DNA of 56,527 nucleotides from Lachnospiraceae bacterium (GTDB taxonomy: Bacteria; Bacillota; Clostridia; Lachnospirales; Lachnospiraceae), in NCBI GenBank assembly GCA_017622875.1, contig JAGAQG010000005.1, forward strand, positions 1 through 56,527, given 5' to 3'. Of the stretch, positions 8,596 to 17,930 are shown one piece after another. A program made the position numbers and the translations under genes. Each line of letters opens with the position of its first letter. Position 1 is the first letter of the stretch. Below the pieces are notes generated by a model. The model searched no databases and was not told where the DNA came from. It saw only the letters and a program-made list of their open reading frames with translations.

Positions 8596-9528
8596 ATGAA
8601 ACTTTTATTAGCAATTTTATTATTAATTGTAGGATTTGTCATGCTCATTAAAGGCGCAGACTGGTTCGTAGACGGGACGGCAGGAATCGCCGCAAGATTT
8701 GGAATTCCACAGCTTGTCATCGGACTTACGATTGTAGCTATGGGAACCAGTGCACCGGAAGCAGCGGTAAGTATTACAGCGGCAATGTCCGGCAACGCAG
8801 GAATCACGATTGGAAATATTGTGGGAAGCAATATTTTAAATGTGCTTCTGATTTTAGGTATTACCGCAGCAATCACAACTGTCGCAGTTCAGCATTCCAC
8901 AGTGAAATGGGAAATGCCATTTATGCATATCATTACAATTGTACTTGCAGTACTTGGTTTTACAGGTGGTAAAATCGTTTTATGGGAAGGTATCGTGCTT
9001 TGGGCATTATTCCTTGTGTATCTTGGATACCTTTTCAGAATGGCGAAAAATGGAAATGATGACGAAGAAGAGGGAGAACTGCTTCCGCTCTGGAAACAGC
9101 TTCTGATGCTGGCAGTGGGTATTGTCTGTATTGTGTTAGGAAGTGACCTGACGGTTGATAACGCAACCATTATCGCAGAAACTCTTGGTATGGACGATCG
9201 TCTCATCGGTCTGACCATCGTTGCATTTGGCACTTCATTGCCAGAGCTGGTAACTTCTGTAACAGCAGCCAGAAAAGGAAAAGCAGATATTGCCATTGGA
9301 AATATTGTAGGAAGCAATATCTTTAATATTTTATTTGTTGTAGGTACAACTGCACTGATCACACCGGTAGCCTTTGCAAAAGGATTTTTGATTGACTCTG
9401 CAATCGCACTGGCAGCAGGCCTGATCCTCTGGTTTGGTGTTATGAAAGAGCATAAATTAAAAAGACCGGTTGGTATTATTATGTTGGTGGCTTATGCAGC
9501 ATACTTTGTGTATTTGATGATAGGTTAA
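8596..9528 (+). CDS. Calcium/sodium antiporter, CaCA family (YrbG type)
   Basis: This 310-residue membrane exchanger shows the two inverted alpha repeats of the family. The first, [17 protein letters not shown] followed by [10 protein letters not shown], lies at about residues 42-84. The second, [18 protein letters not shown] followed by [10 protein letters not shown], lies at about 208-250. The Gly-Thr-Ser and Pro-Glu residues line the cation sites. An acidic loop (DDEEEGE, about residue 155) separates the halves. It lies 31 bases after azlD and 12 bases before the glycosyltransferase fusion gene. A decayed relative is found at 2633-2797. Confidence 0.93.
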   Translation: MKLLLAILLLIVGFVMLIKGADWFVDGTAGIAARFGIPQLVIGLTIVAMGTSAPEAAVSITAAMSGNAGITIGNIVGSNILNVLLILGITAAITTVAVQHSTVKWEMPFMHIITIVLAVLGFTGGKIVLWEGIVLWALFLVYLGYLFRMAKNGNDDEEEGELLPLWKQLLMLAVGIVCIVLGSDLTVDNATIIAETLGMDDRLIGLTIVAFGTSLPELVTSVTAARKGKADIAIGNIVGSNIFNILFVVGTTALITPVAFAKGFLIDSAIALAAGLILWFGVMKEHKLKRPVGIIMLVAYAAYFVYLMIG

Positions 9529-9540
9529 GGGAGAGATTTG

Positions 9541-10872
9541 ATGACTCCAAAGGTTAGTATTATTATTCCGATTTATAACGCAGAGCAGCATTTGCGTCGA
9601 TGCATTGAAAGTGTTTTAAAACAGGACTTTGAAAATTTCGAATTAATATTGGTGGATGACGGAAGCAAGGATTCTTCAGGACTCATCTGTGATGAATATG
9701 CAGAGAAAGATGAAAGAATCCGTGTGATTCACAAACAAAACTCTGGTGTTTCTGACAGCCGAAATCTGGCAATCAAATCAGCGCGGGGAGAATACTTACA
9801 GTTTTTAGACAGTGATGACTGGATTACACCGGATGCCACAGGGCTTTTAGTGCATAGTGCGCAGGAATATGACTGCGATATGGTAATCTCAGATTTCTAT
9901 CGTGTAATTGGAGAGCGTCTCGCGCATAAAGGAGATATTCAGGAGGACGGTGTTCTGACCCGTGAAGAATTTGCACTTCAGATGATGGAAAAGCCGGCAG
10001 ATTTCTATTACGGTGTGCTTTGGAATAAGCTTTATCGAAGAGCTATCATTGAAAAATATGGACTTTCTATGGATAAGGACATTAGCTGGTGTGAAGACTT
10101 TATCTTTAATATGGAGTATATCCGCCATGTGAGAAGTGTATATGCTTTACGTGTGCCGATTTACTATTATGTAAAAACACCAGGCTCCCTTGTTTCTCAG
10201 GGAACCAGCATTTCAAAGACAGTCCGCATGAAGCGTACCGTATTCAAATGTTACAATGAATTCTATAAAGATGTATTTGAGGAAGAGGACTACGAAAAAC
10301 GCCGTCTGCAGGTATACAGATTTCTGATTGATGCTGCAGGAGATGGGGCAGTTGGACCGATGGTATTTCCTGGCAGCATGAGACTTGGGGATGAAAGAGT
10401 GTCAGTCAGTGTCAGTATTACTGAAGGCGCAGGAATTCTTTTTGACACTTACAGAGAAAGCAAACTGCTGGACCGCTATCTGGAAACGGTAGCTTTAAAG
10501 CATGATCTGAATTTTGAAGATGTAAAATTGATCTTTTATTTAAGTCAGACGGATGAAGCCTGTACATTGAAAGAAATATCGTCAGTGACTCATATTAAGC
10601 GTCGTACACTGATGATGTCTATTCAGAAATTGATTGCAAAAGAACTGGTAAAGTTAAAGGAAGCAGTTGATTTGGAGAAAAAGAAATCTGAGAAGTCAGA
10701 CTACAAGATGGAGCTGGAATTGTTAAGCGCATCAGAGCCAATCATTGGAGATCTTCTGATGGCTAAAAATACTTATTTACAGGTGAAATATTCCGGTCTC
10801 AGTGAAGAAGAGATTGAACAATATGAAATGCTCTCGGAAAAAATGCGTGCCAATATAAGAAAGGCACTGTGA
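9541..10872 (+). CDS. Family 2 glycosyltransferase fused to a MarR-like winged-helix domain
   Basis: Residues 1 to about 220 are a GT2 catalytic domain: VSIIIPIYNAEQHLRRCI, LVDDGSKDSSG, SRNLAIKSARGEY and the DxD-like LDSDDW near residue 97. Such enzymes transfer sugars from nucleotide donors to cell-wall or surface polymers. Residues about 300-443 look like a MarR regulator: a helix with LNFEDVKLIFYLSQ, a helix-turn-helix TLKEISSVTHIKRRTLMMSI, and the C-terminal dimerisation helix SGLSEEEIEQYEMLSEKM. Both parts are in one uninterrupted frame. ATG 9541 has AAGGGAGAG six bases upstream. Whether it binds DNA, makes glycans, or both is unknown. Confidence 0.85.
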   Translation: MTPKVSIIIPIYNAEQHLRRCIESVLKQDFENFELILVDDGSKDSSGLICDEYAEKDERIRVIHKQNSGVSDSRNLAIKSARGEYLQFLDSDDWITPDATGLLVHSAQEYDCDMVISDFYRVIGERLAHKGDIQEDGVLTREEFALQMMEKPADFYYGVLWNKLYRRAIIEKYGLSMDKDISWCEDFIFNMEYIRHVRSVYALRVPIYYYVKTPGSLVSQGTSISKTVRMKRTVFKCYNEFYKDVFEEEDYEKRRLQVYRFLIDAAGDGAVGPMVFPGSMRLGDERVSVSVSITEGAGILFDTYRESKLLDRYLETVALKHDLNFEDVKLIFYLSQTDEACTLKEISSVTHIKRRTLMMSIQKLIAKELVKLKEAVDLEKKKSEKSDYKMELELLSASEPIIGDLLMAKNTYLQVKYSGLSEEEIEQYEMLSEKMRANIRKAL

Positions 10873-10893
10873 TATAGAAAGGGGAATTAAATA

Positions 10894-11556
10894 ATGAAAA
10901 ACGAGGTATTAAAGCATGTTGACCATACATTGTTAACTCAGACAGCAACATGGTCAGAAATCAAAATGATTCTCAACGATGCAATGGCATATGGAACAGC
11001 ATCAGCATGTATTCCGCCAAGTTATGTAGCACAGGCAAAAGAATATGTACAGGATAAACTGGCAATCTGTACAGTAATCGGATTTCCGAACGGTTACATG
11101 ACAACAGCTGCAAAAGAATTTGAAACAAAAGATGCAATTGCTAACGGAGCAGACGAAATTGATATGGTAATCAATATCGGATGGCTGAAAGACAAAAAAT
11201 ATGATCTTCTTGAAAATGAAATCCGCACATTGAAAGCAGCATGCGGGGACAAAATCTTAAAGGTCATTATTGAAACATGCCTTTTAACGGATGAAGAAAA
11301 AGTAAAAATGTGCGAGATCGTAACAGCAGCAGGGGCTGATTACATTAAAACATCTACAGGATTTTCCAAAGCAGGTGCAACTTTTGCTGATATTGAACTG
11401 TTTGCCAAAAATATCGGACCAAATGTGAAAATGAAAGCAGCAGGAGGGATTTCCTCTATGGATGATGCAGAAAAATTCTTGGAACTTGGAGCGGACAGAC
11501 TGGGAACAAGCCGTATCATTAAGATTGTAAAAAATGAAGAAGCGACAGGTTACTAA
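10894..11556 (+). CDS. deoC: Deoxyribose-phosphate aldolase
   Basis: DeoC splits 2-deoxyribose 5-phosphate into glyceraldehyde 3-phosphate and acetaldehyde, feeding nucleoside sugar into glycolysis. The 220-residue length is typical of the short class. The Schiff-base lysine is Lys152 in [10 protein letters not shown], and the conserved [12 protein letters not shown] lies at about 85-96. It is followed by udp and tdk, which form a pyrimidine deoxyribonucleoside salvage set. The ribosome site AAGGGG precedes the ATG. Confidence 0.96.
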   Translation: MKNEVLKHVDHTLLTQTATWSEIKMILNDAMAYGTASACIPPSYVAQAKEYVQDKLAICTVIGFPNGYMTTAAKEFETKDAIANGADEIDMVINIGWLKDKKYDLLENEIRTLKAACGDKILKVIIETCLLTDEEKVKMCEIVTAAGADYIKTSTGFSKAGATFADIELFAKNIGPNVKMKAAGGISSMDDAEKFLELGADRLGTSRIIKIVKNEEATGY

Positions 11557-11609
11557 GACTTGGATTTATAGCATAGTTATGGAAAAATGATGATTTATAG
11601 GAGGGCATT

Positions 11610-12407
11610 ATGCGGGAATTAGAAAAGCAATATCATATTCAGTGCGTAGAAGGTGACGTAGGACGTTATTGCTTATTACCTGGAGATCCGGGACGCTGTG
11701 CAGCAATTGCAAAGCATTTTGATGATCCTGTGCTTGTATCTCAGAACCGTGAATACACTGTCTATACAGGGACACTGTTGGGAGAAAAGGTAAGTGTCTG
11801 CTCTACTGGCATTGGCGGACCATCTGCTTCTATTGCGATGGAAGAACTTCACAACATCGGTGCAGATACATTTATCCGTGTAGGTACCTGTGGCGGTATC
11901 GACCTTGACGTTCAGTCTGGTGATGTAGTAATCGCTTCTGGAGCAATCCGTTTTGAACATACCAGTATGGAATATGCTCCAATCGAATATCCTGCAGTAG
12001 CAAATTTTGAAGTTTTATCAGCACTTGTAGAAGCGGCTGAAAAGCTTGGCAAAAAGTATCATGTAGGTGTTGTCCAGTGTAAAGATGCTTTCTATGGACA
12101 GCATTCTCCACACAAAATGCCGGTTTCCTATGAACTTCTTCAAAAATGGGAAGCGTGGAAACGCCTTGGAGTAAAGGCAAGTGAAATGGAATCAGCAGCG
12201 TTATTTGTAGTGGCAGATGCATTAAAATGCCGCTGCGGTTCTAACTTCCATGTAGTATGGAACCAGGAAAGAGAAGCGGCTGGTTTAGATCAGAACATGA
12301 GCGAAGATACATCACAGGCGATTATCGTAGGGATTGAAGCGCTGAAAATTTTGATTGAAAAAGACAGAGCAAAAGAAGTATCTGTAGGGAAGGAAAGAAA
12401 CGAATAG
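11610..12407 (+). CDS. udp: Uridine phosphorylase (nucleoside phosphorylase I family)
   Basis: This 265-residue cytosolic enzyme cleaves uridine, and often deoxyuridine or thymidine, with phosphate to base and (deoxy)ribose 1-phosphate. It carries the phosphate-binding LLPGDPGR (about 22-29), [13 protein letters not shown]-like residues (IRVGTCGGI near 89), and the substrate motif [11 protein letters not shown] near 188. Its place between deoC and tdk supports pyrimidine deoxynucleoside salvage. Related purine enzymes share the fold, but the DPGR and EMESAALF motifs favour the uridine type. GGAGGG precedes the ATG. Confidence 0.9.
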   Translation: MRELEKQYHIQCVEGDVGRYCLLPGDPGRCAAIAKHFDDPVLVSQNREYTVYTGTLLGEKVSVCSTGIGGPSASIAMEELHNIGADTFIRVGTCGGIDLDVQSGDVVIASGAIRFEHTSMEYAPIEYPAVANFEVLSALVEAAEKLGKKYHVGVVQCKDAFYGQHSPHKMPVSYELLQKWEAWKRLGVKASEMESAALFVVADALKCRCGSNFHVVWNQEREAAGLDQNMSEDTSQAIIVGIEALKILIEKDRAKEVSVGKERNE

Positions 12408-12417
12408 GAACACAGAT

Positions 12418-12987
12418 ATGGCAAAACTTTATTTTTACTATGGTGCAATGGGCAGTTCGAAAACAGCCAATGCATTGATGACACGATTTAACTATGAAGA
12501 AGTAGGACAGAAGGCATTGCTTTGCAAACCGGCAATCGATACCAGAGATGGCGTAAAGGTCGTGCATTCCAGAATTGGTCTGCAGGAAGAGTGCATTTTA
12601 TTAGAAGAACTAACAAAATATACTGAAGAACAGATTAAGGAATATGATTGTATCATCGTTGATGAAGTGCAGTTTGCAACAGGAGAACAGATTGATTTCC
12701 TATCTGATATTGTAGATTTTATGGATGTACCCGTCGTATGTTATGGACTTCGTGCGGATTTTCAAAATCGTCTGTTTCCGGGAAGTGAGCGTCTTGTGGC
12801 AATCGCAGACTGTATTCAGGAATTGAAGACTGTTTGCTGGTGTGGAAGAAAAGCCACCTGCAATGCACGTTATAATGAAAACGGAATCGTAAGAGTTGGT
12901 GCGCAGGTCATGTTGGGTGCGAACGACAGCTATAAGGCTCTTTGCAGAAAACATTATAAATTAGGAAAACTGACACCAGAAGATTAA
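12418..12987 (+). CDS. tdk: Thymidine kinase
   Basis: Tdk phosphorylates thymidine with ATP. The 189-residue product has the Walker A motif GAMGSSKT (residues 9-16), the catalytic DEVQF near residue 82, and the lasso-domain residues VGAQVMLGANDSY. Four zinc ligands come from WCGRKATC and the C-terminal CRKHY. It is the last gene of the azlC-tdk run and is followed by a strong terminator. Confidence 0.96.
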   Translation: MAKLYFYYGAMGSSKTANALMTRFNYEEVGQKALLCKPAIDTRDGVKVVHSRIGLQEECILLEELTKYTEEQIKEYDCIIVDEVQFATGEQIDFLSDIVDFMDVPVVCYGLRADFQNRLFPGSERLVAIADCIQELKTVCWCGRKATCNARYNENGIVRVGAQVMLGANDSYKALCRKHYKLGKLTPED

Positions 12988-13017
12988 CTGCATGTATTAT
13001 ACAAGTAAAAAATATCA

Positions 13018-13048
13018 GCCCGCCTTGTTTCCAAGGCGGGCCGTTTTT
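13018..13048. terminator. Bidirectional terminator between tdk and carB
   Basis: A perfect 10-bp GC-rich stem (13018-13027 with 13032-13041) closes a TTTC loop. Five T residues follow on the plus strand, and six A residues upstream give a T-run for the minus strand. It therefore ends both tdk and carB. Confidence 0.92.
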
Positions 13049-13059
13049 GTTTCAATGAT

Positions 13060-16000
13060 TTATTTGTCGTGGATTTCGCTGTGTAATTCCTGTAATGATT
13101 TTACTTCGCTGCTTCCATGAGCTTTGATACATTTGATGCCTTCAGCAGTAGCTTTTGCAGCTGCCATAGTAGTCATGTAAGGGATTCTTCCCTTGATTGC
13201 TGCTTTACGTAAGTAGCTGTCGTCAGAAACACTTTCTTTTCCTACAGGAGAGTTGATGATTAAATCAACTTTGCCGTTTGTGATGATATCCAGTGTATTT
13301 GGACGGCCTTCAGAAAGTTTTTTGATCTTTTCAGCTGGAATTCCTTCAGCAACGATTGTATCGTAAGTAGAACCTGTAGCAATGATCTTAAATCCTGCTT
13401 CGTGGAAGCTCTTAGCTACTTCTGGAAGTTCTGCTTTATCTTTTCTGTTTACGGAAATCAGTACAGTTCCTTCTAATGGAAGTTTGGACTGTGTAGCTTC
13501 CTGAGCTTTGAAGAATGCTTCACCGTAAGATTTAGATAAACCTAAAACTTCACCTGTAGAACGCATTTCCGGTCCTAAGATCGGGTCTACTTCCTGGAAC
13601 ATGTTGAATGGGAAGACAGCTTCCTTTACACCGTAGTTTGGAATTACCTGTTCTTTTAATTCAGGTACTGGTGAAGGTTTTCCTGTCAACTCGGAAGTAA
13701 TGATTTCTGTAGCAAGCGGTACCATGCGGATGTTACATACCTTAGATACCAATGGTACTGTACGGGATGCTCTTGGGTTTGCTTCCAGTACATATACTTT
13801 ACCGTTTTCGATTGCGTACTGCATGTTCATAAGACCTTTGACGTGCATTTCTTCAGCAATCTTACGAGTATATTCTTTAATTGTCTTAACGTTTTCTTCT
13901 GAAATGTGTACAGATGGAAGGATACAAGCGGAGTCACCTGAGTGAACACCTGCAAGTTCGATGTGTTCCATAACAGCTGGTACAAATGCATGTGTACCAT
14001 CACTGATTGCATCTGCTTCACATTCTAATGCGTGATTTAAGAAGCGGTCGATGAGGATAGGTCTGTCTGGTGTTACACCTACAGCAGCATTCATGTACTG
14101 TGTCAGAGATTCTTCATCATATACAACTTCCATACCACGTCCACCGAGAACGTAGGAAGGACGAACCATAACTGGGAAACCGATCTTGTGAGCGATTTCT
14201 AATGCTTCTTCAACGTTAACAGCCATTCCTGATTCCGGCATTGGGATTTCTAACTTGTCCATCATTTCACGGAAAAGGTCACGGTCTTCTGCCAGGTCGA
14301 TAACTGCAGGAGAAGTACCTAAGATCTTTACGCCGTTCTTTTCAAGATCAGCAGCCAGGTTCAGAGGAGTCTGTCCACCGAACTGAGCGATAACACCAAC
14401 TGGTTTTTCTTTCTTGTAGATGCTAAGAACATCTTCCAGTGTTAATGGTTCAAAATATAATTTATCGGATGTATCGTAATCTGTAGAAACTGTTTCAGGG
14501 TTACAGTTTACGATGATTGTTTCAAATCCGAGTTTCTTTAATGCTAATGAAGCATGTACGCAGCAGTAGTCGAATTCGATACCCTGACCAATACGGTTTG
14601 GACCGCCGCCTAAGATCATAACCTTTGGCTTATCTTCTGAAACAGGGTTCTTGTCTTCTGCATTATAGGTTGAGTAGTAGTAAGCGCTGTCCTGTGTACC
14701 GCTTACGTGTACGCCTTCCCATGCTTCTTCCACACCCAGTTCAATACGTTTGTTACGGATATCTTCTTCTGGGATTTCAAGGATCTGGCTCAAATATTTA
14801 TCAGAGAAACCATTTTTCTTAGCAGAGATCAATGCTTCATCTGTTGGAAGGCTTCCTTTGAATTTCATTAAAGCTTCTTCTTCTTCAACGAGTTCTCTCA
14901 TCTGATCAATAAAGTAATGTTTTACTTTTGTCAGTTCAAAGATTTCATCGCTTGTAGCACCCTTACGGATTGCTTCATACATAATGAAGTGACGGTCGCT
15001 GGATGGTGTGATGAGCTTCTTTAAAAGCTGTTCTTTTGTCATGGAATCGTAATTCTTTGCATGACCAAGACCATAACGTCCTGTTTCCAGGCTTCGGATT
15101 GCTTTCTGGAACGCTTCTTTATAAGTTTTACCGATACTCATAACTTCACCTACGGCTCTCATCTGAGTACCAAGCTTATCTTCAACGCCTTTGAATTTTT
15201 CAAATGCCCAACGTGCAAACTTGATTACAACGTAATCTCCGTCTGGAACATATTTATCTAATGTACCATATTTACCGCATTCGATGTCCTTTAATGTAAG
15301 ACCTGCAGCGAGCATTGCAGATACTAAAGCGATTGGGAAACCAGTAGCTTTAGAAGCGAGTGCAGATGAACGGGATGTACGTGGGTTAATTTCGATAACG
15401 ATAACACGGTCAGATACCGGATCATGAGCGAACTGTACGTTTGTACCACCGATAACGCCTACTTTATCAACAATCTTGAATGCCTGTTCTTTTAAACGAT
15501 CCTGGCATTCCTGAGAAATTGTTAACATTGGTGCGGAACAGAAGGAATCTCCTGTGTGGACGCCCAATGGGTCGATGTTTTCGATGAAACATACTGTGAT
15601 CATATTGCCTTCACAGTCACGTACAACTTCTACTTCAAGTTCTTCCCAGCCTAAGATGGATTCTTCAACGAGAACCTGTCCTACTAAGCTGGCCTGAAGA
15701 CCACGTGCGCAGACTGTTTTTAATTCTTCTTTATTATATACAAGACCGCCGCCTTCGCCGCCCATTGTATAAGCTGGACGAAGTACAACCGGGTAGTTTA
15801 ACTTGTCAGCGATTGCAAGTGCTTCATCAACTGAGTAAGCAACTTCACTTCGAGCCATTTCGATTCCAAGTTCATTCATTGTTTTCTTGAATTCGATACG
15901 GTCTTCACCACGTTCAATAGCATCTACCTGAACACCGATTACTTTCACATTGTATTTATCTAAAATACCTGCTTTATATAATTCAGAGCTTAAGTTTAAT

Positions 16001-16284
16001 GCAGACTGTCCACCAAGGTTTGGAAGGAGTGCGTCTGGACGTTCTTTAGCGATGATCTGCTCGAGTCTTTCCACGTTCAGCGGTTCGATGTAAGTTACAT
16101 CTGCTGTTTCCGGGTCTGTCATGATTGTCGCAGGGTTTGAGTTTACCAGTACGATTTCGTAGCCGAGTTTACGAAGGGCTTTACATGCCTGAGTACCGGA
16201 GTAGTCAAATTCACAAGCCTGTCCGATGATGATAGGACCTGAACCAATAATAAGTACCTTATTAATATCTGTTCTTTTTGGCAT
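13060..16284 (-). CDS. carB: Carbamoyl-phosphate synthase large subunit
   Basis: CarB makes carbamoyl phosphate from bicarbonate, two ATP and ammonia delivered by CarA, for pyrimidine and arginine synthesis. The 1074-residue chain has two ATP-grasp halves: the first opens with KVLIIGSGPIIIGQACEFDY, the second with KVMILGGGPNRIGQGIEFDY. A C-terminal MGS-like regulatory domain follows, containing ATGSTYDTI. Three in-frame ATGs occur; the one at 16284 gives the family N-terminus MPKRTDI and lies nine bases after GGAGG. The gene is transcribed alone; carA is not in the window. Confidence 0.96.
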   Translation of the reverse strand: MPKRTDINKVLIIGSGPIIIGQACEFDYSGTQACKALRKLGYEIVLVNSNPATIMTDPETADVTYIEPLNVERLEQIIAKERPDALLPNLGGQSALNLSSELYKAGILDKYNVKVIGVQVDAIERGEDRIEFKKTMNELGIEMARSEVAYSVDEALAIADKLNYPVVLRPAYTMGGEGGGLVYNKEELKTVCARGLQASLVGQVLVEESILGWEELEVEVVRDCEGNMITVCFIENIDPLGVHTGDSFCSAPMLTISQECQDRLKEQAFKIVDKVGVIGGTNVQFAHDPVSDRVIVIEINPRTSRSSALASKATGFPIALVSAMLAAGLTLKDIECGKYGTLDKYVPDGDYVVIKFARWAFEKFKGVEDKLGTQMRAVGEVMSIGKTYKEAFQKAIRSLETGRYGLGHAKNYDSMTKEQLLKKLITPSSDRHFIMYEAIRKGATSDEIFELTKVKHYFIDQMRELVEEEEALMKFKGSLPTDEALISAKKNGFSDKYLSQILEIPEEDIRNKRIELGVEEAWEGVHVSGTQDSAYYYSTYNAEDKNPVSEDKPKVMILGGGPNRIGQGIEFDYCCVHASLALKKLGFETIIVNCNPETVSTDYDTSDKLYFEPLTLEDVLSIYKKEKPVGVIAQFGGQTPLNLAADLEKNGVKILGTSPAVIDLAEDRDLFREMMDKLEIPMPESGMAVNVEEALEIAHKIGFPVMVRPSYVLGGRGMEVVYDEESLTQYMNAAVGVTPDRPILIDRFLNHALECEADAISDGTHAFVPAVMEHIELAGVHSGDSACILPSVHISEENVKTIKEYTRKIAEEMHVKGLMNMQYAIENGKVYVLEANPRASRTVPLVSKVCNIRMVPLATEIITSELTGKPSPVPELKEQVIPNYGVKEAVFPFNMFQEVDPILGPEMRSTGEVLGLSKSYGEAFFKAQEATQSKLPLEGTVLISVNRKDKAELPEVAKSFHEAGFKIIATGSTYDTIVAEGIPAEKIKKLSEGRPNTLDIITNGKVDLIINSPVGKESVSDDSYLRKAAIKGRIPYMTTMAAAKATAEGIKCIKAHGSSEVKSLQELHSEIHDK

Positions 16285-16317
16285 AACCATAATCCTCCAC
16301 ATTTTTATTCAATCTAT

Positions 16318-16345
16318 ATTATAATAAAATGGGTGTAAGTTACAA
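16318..16345 (-). promoter_or_regulatory. Sigma-A promoter of carB
   Basis: On the minus strand TTGTAA (16345-16340) and a perfect TATAAT (16323-16318) are separated by 16 bases. Transcription would start near 16311, leaving only about 27 bases of leader, too short for a PyrR-type attenuator. Confidence 0.65.
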
Positions 16346-16486
16346 GATTTTTTTGAAAAAAATATGACATTCGTGATTTTTTTTGATAATCCCTGAAAAA
16401 AAGAGATATTTTGTGAAAATAACTTGAATAAATTTTAAAATTGGAGAAACTGGTAAAATCTTGCAAAAAAGATATAGGGAATGACT

Positions 16487-16501
16487 ATAACAAGATATTA
16501 T
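16487..16501. promoter_or_regulatory. Candidate LysR-type binding site upstream of metY
   Basis: ATAA and TTAT are separated by seven bases, giving an interrupted palindrome centred about 53 bases upstream of the predicted metY start. This is a usual activator position, and a LysR gene lies in the same operon. The base composition here is very AT-rich, so chance palindromes are likely. Confidence 0.3.
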
Positions 16502-16510
16502 TTATATATA

Positions 16511-16540
16511 TTAGACTAATACTTCGTTGAATGCTATGAT
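16511..16540 (+). promoter_or_regulatory. Likely promoter of metY-lysR-cysK
   Basis: TTAGAC (16511-16516) and the extended -10 TGCTATGAT (16532-16540) are separated by 18 bases between hexamers. Transcription would begin near 16547. The 301 bases between carB and metY hold only these control elements; I found no T-box or SAM riboswitch signature. Confidence 0.45.
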
Positions 16541-16585
16541 TGCTTCATCAAAAAATTGCGACAGGGTCGCGGAAAAGAGGACATT

Positions 16586-17896
16586 ATGGCAAAGAAGACG
16601 AGAGAAGAAAGACATTTAAGATTTGAAACATTGCAGCTGCATGTGGGCCAGGAACAGCCGGATCCGGTAACTGACGCAAGAGCAGTTCCAATCTATCAGA
16701 CATCTTCCTATGTATTTAAGGATTGTGCCCATGCGGCAGCAAGATTTGATCTGAGTGATTCGGGAAATATTTATGGACGACTGACAAATCCAACAGAGGA
16801 TGTATTTGAAAAAAGAATTGCTGCATTAGAGGGCGGTGTGGCAGCCCTGGCGGTGGCATCCGGTGCTGCAGCCATTACGTATACATTTCAGAATCTGGCA
16901 CAGGCAGGCGATCACATTGTAGCGGCAAAAAATATTTATGGCGGAACTTATAATCTTCTGGCGCATACACTTCCGGAATATGGAATTACAGCAACGTTTG
17001 TAGATCCATTTGACTATGAAAAAATTAATTCAGCGATTCAGGAAAATACAAAAGCAGTATTTATTGAAACTCTGGGGAACCCGAATTCTGATATCGTGGA
17101 TATTGAGAAACTTGCAGAGATTGCACATGCACATAAGATTCCATTGGTAATTGATAATACATTTGCGACACCGTATCTGGTACGTCCGATTGAATATGGT
17201 GCAGACATTGTGGTTCATTCGGCTACGAAATTTATCGGAGGGCATGGAACGACAATCGGTGGCGTGATCGTGGATAGCGGAAAATTTGACTGGGAAGCAA
17301 GCGGAAAATTTCCTGCACTCACTGAGCCGAATCCAAGCTACCATGGCATCAGCTTTACAAAAGCGGTAGGTGCGGCAGCTTTTGTGACGAAGGTCCGTGC
17401 AATCCTCCTGCGAGATATGGGCGCAACAATTTCTCCATTTCATGCATTTTTCTTCCTGCAGGGACTGGAAACTTTATCTTTAAGGGTAGAACGCCATGTT
17501 CAAAACGCTTTAAAAGTGGTAGAATATTTAAGTAATCATCCACAGGTGGAAAAAGTAAACCACCCATGCGTTTCAAAAGATCCGGTACAGCAGGAACTTT
17601 ACAAAAAATATTTCCCGAATGGCGGCGGTTCGATTTTTACCTTTGAGATCAAAGGCGGGGAGGCGGAAGCGAAGGCTTTTATCGATAATCTGGAGCTGTT
17701 TTCTCTTCTGGCAAATGTGGCAGACGTAAAATCTTTGGTAATTCATCCGGCATCTACCACACATTCCCAGTTAAATGAAAAAGAGCTCGAGGAACAGGGA
17801 ATTAAGCTGAATACGATTCGTTTGTCTATCGGAACAGAAAATGTGGATGATATTATCGAGGATTTAGAGGAAGCGTTCAAAGCGATTCGCGAATAG
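16586..17896 (+). CDS. O-acetylhomoserine sulfhydrylase (aminocarboxypropyltransferase)
   Basis: This PLP enzyme makes homocysteine from O-acetylhomoserine and sulfide, or works on related thiols. The 436-residue length fits the MetY group, longer than MetB or MetC. It opens with RFETLQLHVGQEQPDPVTDARA; the motif YGRLTNPT lies at 63-70, and the PLP lysine is Lys215 in VHSATKFIGGHG. A TTG at 16556 keeps the frame open, but ATG 16586 has AGAGG five bases upstream. It leads an operon with a LysR regulator and cysK. Confidence 0.9.
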   Translation: MAKKTREERHLRFETLQLHVGQEQPDPVTDARAVPIYQTSSYVFKDCAHAAARFDLSDSGNIYGRLTNPTEDVFEKRIAALEGGVAALAVASGAAAITYTFQNLAQAGDHIVAAKNIYGGTYNLLAHTLPEYGITATFVDPFDYEKINSAIQENTKAVFIETLGNPNSDIVDIEKLAEIAHAHKIPLVIDNTFATPYLVRPIEYGADIVVHSATKFIGGHGTTIGGVIVDSGKFDWEASGKFPALTEPNPSYHGISFTKAVGAAAFVTKVRAILLRDMGATISPFHAFFFLQGLETLSLRVERHVQNALKVVEYLSNHPQVEKVNHPCVSKDPVQQELYKKYFPNGGGSIFTFEIKGGEAEAKAFIDNLELFSLLANVADVKSLVIHPASTTHSQLNEKELEEQGIKLNTIRLSIGTENVDDIIEDLEEAFKAIRE

Positions 17897-17930
17897 AACA
17901 AGAATCTTCTGATTTTAAAGGAAGCAGAAA

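Noticed and set aside
8889-9362. Minus-strand 157-codon frame
   Set aside because: It is a Ser/Thr/Pro-rich shadow of the exchanger gene, whose family motifs are clear on the plus strand.
16285-16585. Possible SAM riboswitch or T-box before metY
   Set aside because: None of the conserved core sequences is present and the likely leader is only about 40 bases.
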